From assembly GCF_000236805.1 (NCBI RefSeq), contig NZ_AGFX01000010.1, forward strand, positions 1 through 64,000: 64,000 bases of DNA, given 5' to 3'. Source of the stretch: Paenibacillus peoriae KCTC 3763. Its GTDB lineage: Bacteria; Bacillota; Bacilli; Paenibacillales; Paenibacillaceae. The translations under genes and the position numbers were made by a program. The notes under the pieces are model-generated. The model was not told the origin of the DNA, did no database searches, and was given only the letters and a program-made list of their open reading frames with translations. Shown here in pieces: positions 61,216-64,000 of the stretch (positions are counted from its first letter, which is position 1; each line of letters starts with the position of its first letter).

Positions 61216-62615
61216 TTGCTTGTTCCCTCCATGACCTGAAGGGACAGCCCATCATAAATCAGGTTTACTCCGGTGGTAACGATACGATCCCCGACATTCA
61301 GCCCCTTGGTAATTTCGAGCTTATTGTTGGACATCTGGCCGACATTCACGACCGTCTTGACCGCCTTGTTGTTCACCACTTTATAGACAAAAGTATCTGT
61401 ACCGTTATTAATGACCGCCTTGGCCGGGAGCAAAATTTGCTCACTCTCGGTCAGTTGGCGGCCTGCCTTTACGACTTGTCCCGGGGCCCAATCATGCTGG
61501 GTGTTAGGAACAATCACTTCCACGTTGATACTGCCCGTATTGGTGTTGGTGGCCGGATAAATTTTGCTGACCGTTCCTTCTCTGTTCTCATCGTACAGTT
61601 GAAGCTGGACAGTCTGACCTTGCTTCCAGTTCGTGATTTCATGATCGGGAACAGGGAGCAGCACCTTGAGCTTGTCGATTTGTCCGATACGATATACCGG
61701 CTGTCCAGCGCTCGCCAATTGTCCCACCGTTGCCTTTTTCTCCAGAATAACGCCGGAAATGGGGGCTTTTAAAGCTGTCTTGGAGAGGGAAAGTTCGGCT
61801 TGCTTTTTGGCAATGACCGCCTGTTGATATGCCGCAGTAGAGTTATCCTTGGAGGCTCCAGCCTGTTTCTTCGCAGCGATGGCAGCTTCTTTCCCGGCTT
61901 GGGCTTGCCGCAAGCTGGATTCTGCCGATTGCCGATCTTCTAATGTGGCTCCCTCCTGTATTAAGGAGAGGGCTTCTTGTGCATCCTCCAGATCCTTGGA
62001 GGCGTTGGTTAAAGCGAGCTGTGTATTTTCATAATCGTTTTTGGTCGCAGCTCCCTGATCATATAAAAGCTTGGTGCGTTCAGCGGTGGCTTGTGCTTTA
62101 GTCAAAGCGGATTGCGCTCTTTGCACTTTGGTACGGACCTGTGCTCTTTCCTGCTCACGGGCACCCTTGTTCACTTTGTTGACTCCAGCTTGAGCAGCTG
62201 CTTTTTGCGCATCGGCGGATTGAATGGAGGCATCTACACTTGAAATGGCAGCTGTAGCATTTTTGATACCAGCCTGTGCTTCAAGAATGGCCGTATTGGC
62301 CTGCTCCAGTTGGAGCTGATAGCTGGATGGATCAAGTTTGGTCAAGGCCTGTCCTTGGGATACGGAGTCTCCCACGTTCACAAGTGTGTCACGTATCAGA
62401 CCGGATAACTCGAATGATACGGTGGTGTCTTCATAGGGCTGTAGTGTGCCTGAAAGGTGAAAAGAAGCAGACAGCGGTTCTTTTTTTACAGTCATTGCTT
62501 CCACCTTTTGCTTTTGTTGTTCTGCTGCATCATTTTGACTCAATCCTGTAGATGAGCAAGCTGAAGTAAACAGAAGGATGAATATGGCAGATATGTAGAG
62601 ACTGGGTTTCAACAA
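61212..62615 (-). CDS. RND efflux adaptor lipoprotein (HlyD/membrane-fusion family)
   Basis: A 467-residue adaptor. The signal peptide ends in LFTSAC with lipidated Cys20, so it is anchored on the outer face of the membrane. Biotinyl/lipoyl-like halves (VSFELSGLIRDTLVNVGDSVSQGQALTKLDPS; TALKAPISGVILEKKATVGQLASAGQPVYRIG) flank a very long Ala/Gln/Lys-rich coiled coil (about residues 105-285). A beta-barrel and a membrane-proximal domain follow. It is the first gene of the adaptor-pump-tetR operon. In a Gram-positive cell there is no outer-membrane channel to join. Confidence 0.94.
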   Translation of the reverse strand: MLKPSLYISAIFILLFTSACSSTGLSQNDAAEQQKQKVEAMTVKKEPLSASFHLSGTLQPYEDTTVSFELSGLIRDTLVNVGDSVSQGQALTKLDPSSYQLQLEQANTAILEAQAGIKNATAAISSVDASIQSADAQKAAAQAGVNKVNKGAREQERAQVRTKVQRAQSALTKAQATAERTKLLYDQGAATKNDYENTQLALTNASKDLEDAQEALSLIQEGATLEDRQSAESSLRQAQAGKEAAIAAKKQAGASKDNSTAAYQQAVIAKKQAELSLSKTALKAPISGVILEKKATVGQLASAGQPVYRIGQIDKLKVLLPVPDHEITNWKQGQTVQLQLYDENREGTVSKIYPATNTNTGSINVEVIVPNTQHDWAPGQVVKAGRQLTESEQILLPAKAVINNGTDTFVYKVVNNKAVKTVVNVGQMSNNKLEITKGLNVGDRIVTTGVNLIYDGLSLQVMEGTSK

Positions 62616-62645
62616 GATGATCGTCCTTTCTGGTTTTATACTTTT

Positions 62646-62708
62646 GAGTTTATTTATAAACTCTATGGTTTATAAGCGGATTATATGACCTGATTTGTGG
62701 CATGTCAA
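62646..62708 (-). promoter_or_regulatory. RND operon promoter and TetR operator
   Basis: On the minus strand: TTGACA (62708-62703), 17-bp spacer, TATAAT (62685-62680), both consensus. The palindrome GAGTTTAT-TT-ATAAACTC (62646-62663) lies 10-27 bases downstream of the expected start point at about 62673, a roadblock-type operator position. Confidence 0.88.
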
Positions 62709-62789
62709 CAGCTTTTTATCCGAAAACACCCAAATTCAGATATGGAAAGGAACTGATTCAGACCTATGAAGGTGTACGGTGAATAAACG

Positions 62790-62832
62790 TAAAAACGACC
62801 TTTCTCAAAAGAAGAGAAAGGTCGTAAAAAAA
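62790..62832 (-). terminator. Terminator of the TPR protein gene
   Basis: On the minus strand: ACGACCTTTCTC-ttctttt-GAGAAAGGTCGT followed by TTTT. A-rich sequence on the other side also gives a T-run, so it can work both ways. Confidence 0.9.
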
Positions 62833-62861
62833 TCGGTAATTCGTATTTCATTATAAGCCGG

Positions 62862-63539
62862 TTAGCCTATTAATTTACGGAATAAGCTGCGTACAGCCCA
62901 CTTGCGCTCACTTCGTTTGCGGTATTTGGGCAGAGAACGATAGACAGCAATCGACTGGTTAAAGGCTGCCGTGGCCTCATCCTTGCGTCCCAGCATTCGG
63001 TACATCAAGCCTGTCAGATAATAGCCTTCGCTGGAAGAGGACTGAATTTCCTGAAATTGCTGCAGATAGTGCAGCGCCTTATTTACGTCGCGTTCCTTGA
63101 AAGCTGCGGCCAAATGCAAATAGGGCTCACCATATTGCACCCGCGGGTTAATGTCTAGTGCTTTCAGTAAATGCTGTTCACCATCTTGCAGATGGCTCGT
63201 GTGTACTTCGGCCGTTCCTCGTGCATTCCAATAGTCGGCGGAATCTTCATAACGGGATTGAATTTCCAGTAGAAGCTCCAAAGCCTGATGATATTTCTTG
63301 CTTTCGATCCAAATACGAGCCAACTCGAACTTGCTAGCCACATCGTTGGTATTTAGCGCAATCTGCTGACGCAGCCGTGCCGCGTTGCGTCTTCTTTTCC
63401 AAGGCTTGCTGATGCTGGGCAGTACACCCACAAAGCTGCGATCCAATATGTAGATCACAATCAGCAGTACAAGCAGCGCGAGAAACGGGTTGCCAAGCAA
63501 ACTCCATAGTAGAGAAAAAATGAGAAATTTCCCAATCAT
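62862..63539 (-). CDS. Membrane-anchored TPR protein
   Basis: A 225-residue protein with an N-terminal hydrophobic segment (about residues 5-33, with two adjacent stretches) and a basic KPWKRRRNAARLRQQ region. Four to five tetratricopeptide repeats follow (about residues 60-205; for example VASKFELARIWIESKKYHQALELLLEIQSRYED and SEGYYLTGLMYRMLGRKDEATAAFNQSIAVY). TPRs mediate protein contacts, and the partner is unknown. AGGAGG lies 11 bases before the ATG. An extended -10 TGCTATAAT at about 63592-63584 (minus) is a probable promoter. Confidence 0.88.
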   Translation of the reverse strand: MIGKFLIFSLLWSLLGNPFLALLVLLIVIYILDRSFVGVLPSISKPWKRRRNAARLRQQIALNTNDVASKFELARIWIESKKYHQALELLLEIQSRYEDSADYWNARGTAEVHTSHLQDGEQHLLKALDINPRVQYGEPYLHLAAAFKERDVNKALHYLQQFQEIQSSSSEGYYLTGLMYRMLGRKDEATAAFNQSIAVYRSLPKYRKRSERKWAVRSLFRKLIG

Positions 63540-63583
63540 CCTGCTCTAATCCTCCTGTACATGTATCCATCCATACTTTCCAC

Positions 63584-63592
63584 ATTATAGCA
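63584..63592 (-). promoter_or_regulatory. Extended -10 promoter of the TPR gene
   Basis: TGCTATAAT on the minus strand, a TGn-extended consensus -10. No good -35 was seen at 17 bp. Confidence 0.45.
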
Positions 63593-63660
63593 TAGGATCA
63601 CTTCAAGGGGCATTAGCCAGATAATATTTGGAAGGGTGAGTGGATCGAGAAGAAGTGCTT

Positions 63661-63858
63661 CTATTTATGGTGCTCAATGTACAGTTTTACTAGAAAAGCG
63701 ACTTTGGCACGATGATAGCTCCTCACCTTGATGGGGGACTTGTACGTGCTTTTGACATAACAATGGGCACACAGGTATGCCCCGTTGGAAATAATGATGG
63801 AATCCGTAGAATGGCAGAGTACACAACGTTCAGGTTGATGCTTGTGGAAATGTCGCAT
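63661..63858 (-). CDS. Small protein with two CxxC pairs (zinc-ribbon-like)
   Basis: A 65-residue basic protein with CVLC and CAHC pairs 18 residues apart (about residues 12-15 and 30-33). That arrangement is typical of a small treble-clef or zinc ribbon. His residues are frequent near both ends, and no further domain is seen. I do not recognise the family. AAGGAGG lies 11 bases before the ATG at 63858. It starts 34 bp after the stop of the HTH-like gene at the window edge, so the two are probably one transcript. Confidence 0.65.
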   Translation of the reverse strand: MRHFHKHQPERCVLCHSTDSIIISNGAYLCAHCYVKSTYKSPIKVRSYHRAKVAFLVKLYIEHHK

Positions 63859-63892
63859 GTTCTAAGATTCCTCCTTGTATGTACATAAGCAT

Positions 63893-64000
63893 CTATGATT
63901 CTTCCTGAATGCCAAGGTATTGGGATACGAGTCTTCTGTGTCGTTTGGCCTTTCTTGTGCCATGAATGAGATTGGACAGCCGGGAAGGGGGAATTTGATA
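63893..64000 (-). CDS. C-terminal fragment of a probable HTH DNA-binding protein (cut by window edge)
   Basis: The minus strand is open from the window edge to a TAG at 63893-63895, giving 35 residues. SRLSNLIHGTRKAKRHRRLVSQYLGI resembles the recognition helix and following helices of Cro/CI-type helix-turn-helix proteins. The start lies outside the window, so length and identity are unknown. A zinc-ribbon-like gene follows closely. Confidence 0.5.
   Translation of the reverse strand, partial: YQIPPSRLSNLIHGTRKAKRHRRLVSQYLGIQEES

Overview
The window looks like a chromosomal segment of a Paenibacillus-type Firmicute, probably near the P. polymyxa group. This is inferred from protein types and signals, not from a database search. 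The pointers are strong AGGAGG-type ribosome sites, frequent TTG starts, Lpl/Ytc-style sugar ABC transporters with long lipoproteins, membrane-bound AraC regulators, a CcpN-type regulator, YwbE, darcynin and many glycosidases. No rRNA, tRNA, CRISPR array, insertion sequence or prophage was seen. Almost every stretch of DNA is accounted for by genes and their signals.

Layout. 1-3.9 kb: the nrdIEF class Ib ribonucleotide reductase operon (minus strand), with a sigma-A promoter and two NrdR boxes 31 bp apart. 4-5 kb: a DUF2500 membrane protein and an acetyltransferase. 5.2-22.7 kb: a glycan-utilisation region. It holds an orphan lipoprotein binding protein divergent from a LacI regulator, a GH2 beta-mannosidase, a membrane AraC regulator, a ROK-type kinase, an MFS transporter, a complete binding protein/permease/permease set, a TIM-barrel isomerase-like protein and an unassigned toroid-like enzyme. 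22.8-33 kb: housekeeping and accessory genes (DUF1361, YwbE, GT4 glycosyltransferase, FUSC-type membrane protein, HelD-type RNA polymerase recycling factor, adenine deaminase, Crp/Fnr regulator, darcynin). 32.3-44.3 kb: AraC with a GH31 alpha-xylosidase, a serine hydrolase, a chemoreceptor, two convergent MFS transporters (one with its MarR repressor), a transaldolase-like aldolase, CcpN and a TraX-like protein. 44.4-51.1 kb: a polysaccharide deacetylase, a one-module NRPS-like reductase and a second chemoreceptor, all minus strand. 51.6-57.2 kb: acetyltransferases, rpiA, vanZ-like, MarR, MFS, nucleotidyltransferase and SGNH hydrolase genes. 57.3-62.7 kb: an RND efflux operon (adaptor, pump, TetR) with a clear promoter and operator. 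62.8-64 kb: a TPR protein, a small zinc-ribbon protein and the 3' end of a probable HTH gene cut by the window edge.

The most notable signals outside genes are: (i) two 71-bp copies of a structured intergenic repeat, at 5107 and 32211, 89% identical, whose stem differences compensate each other; (ii) a 10-bp inverted repeat in the NRPS-deacetylase gap that could hide the deacetylase Shine-Dalgarno, enclosing two further hairpins; (iii) a branched 5' leader of the helD-like gene starting at its predicted transcription start; (iv) several complete promoter plus operator arrangements (NrdR, LacI, two MarR, TetR). The A-T-reductase NRPS with only half a condensation domain is the most interesting protein.
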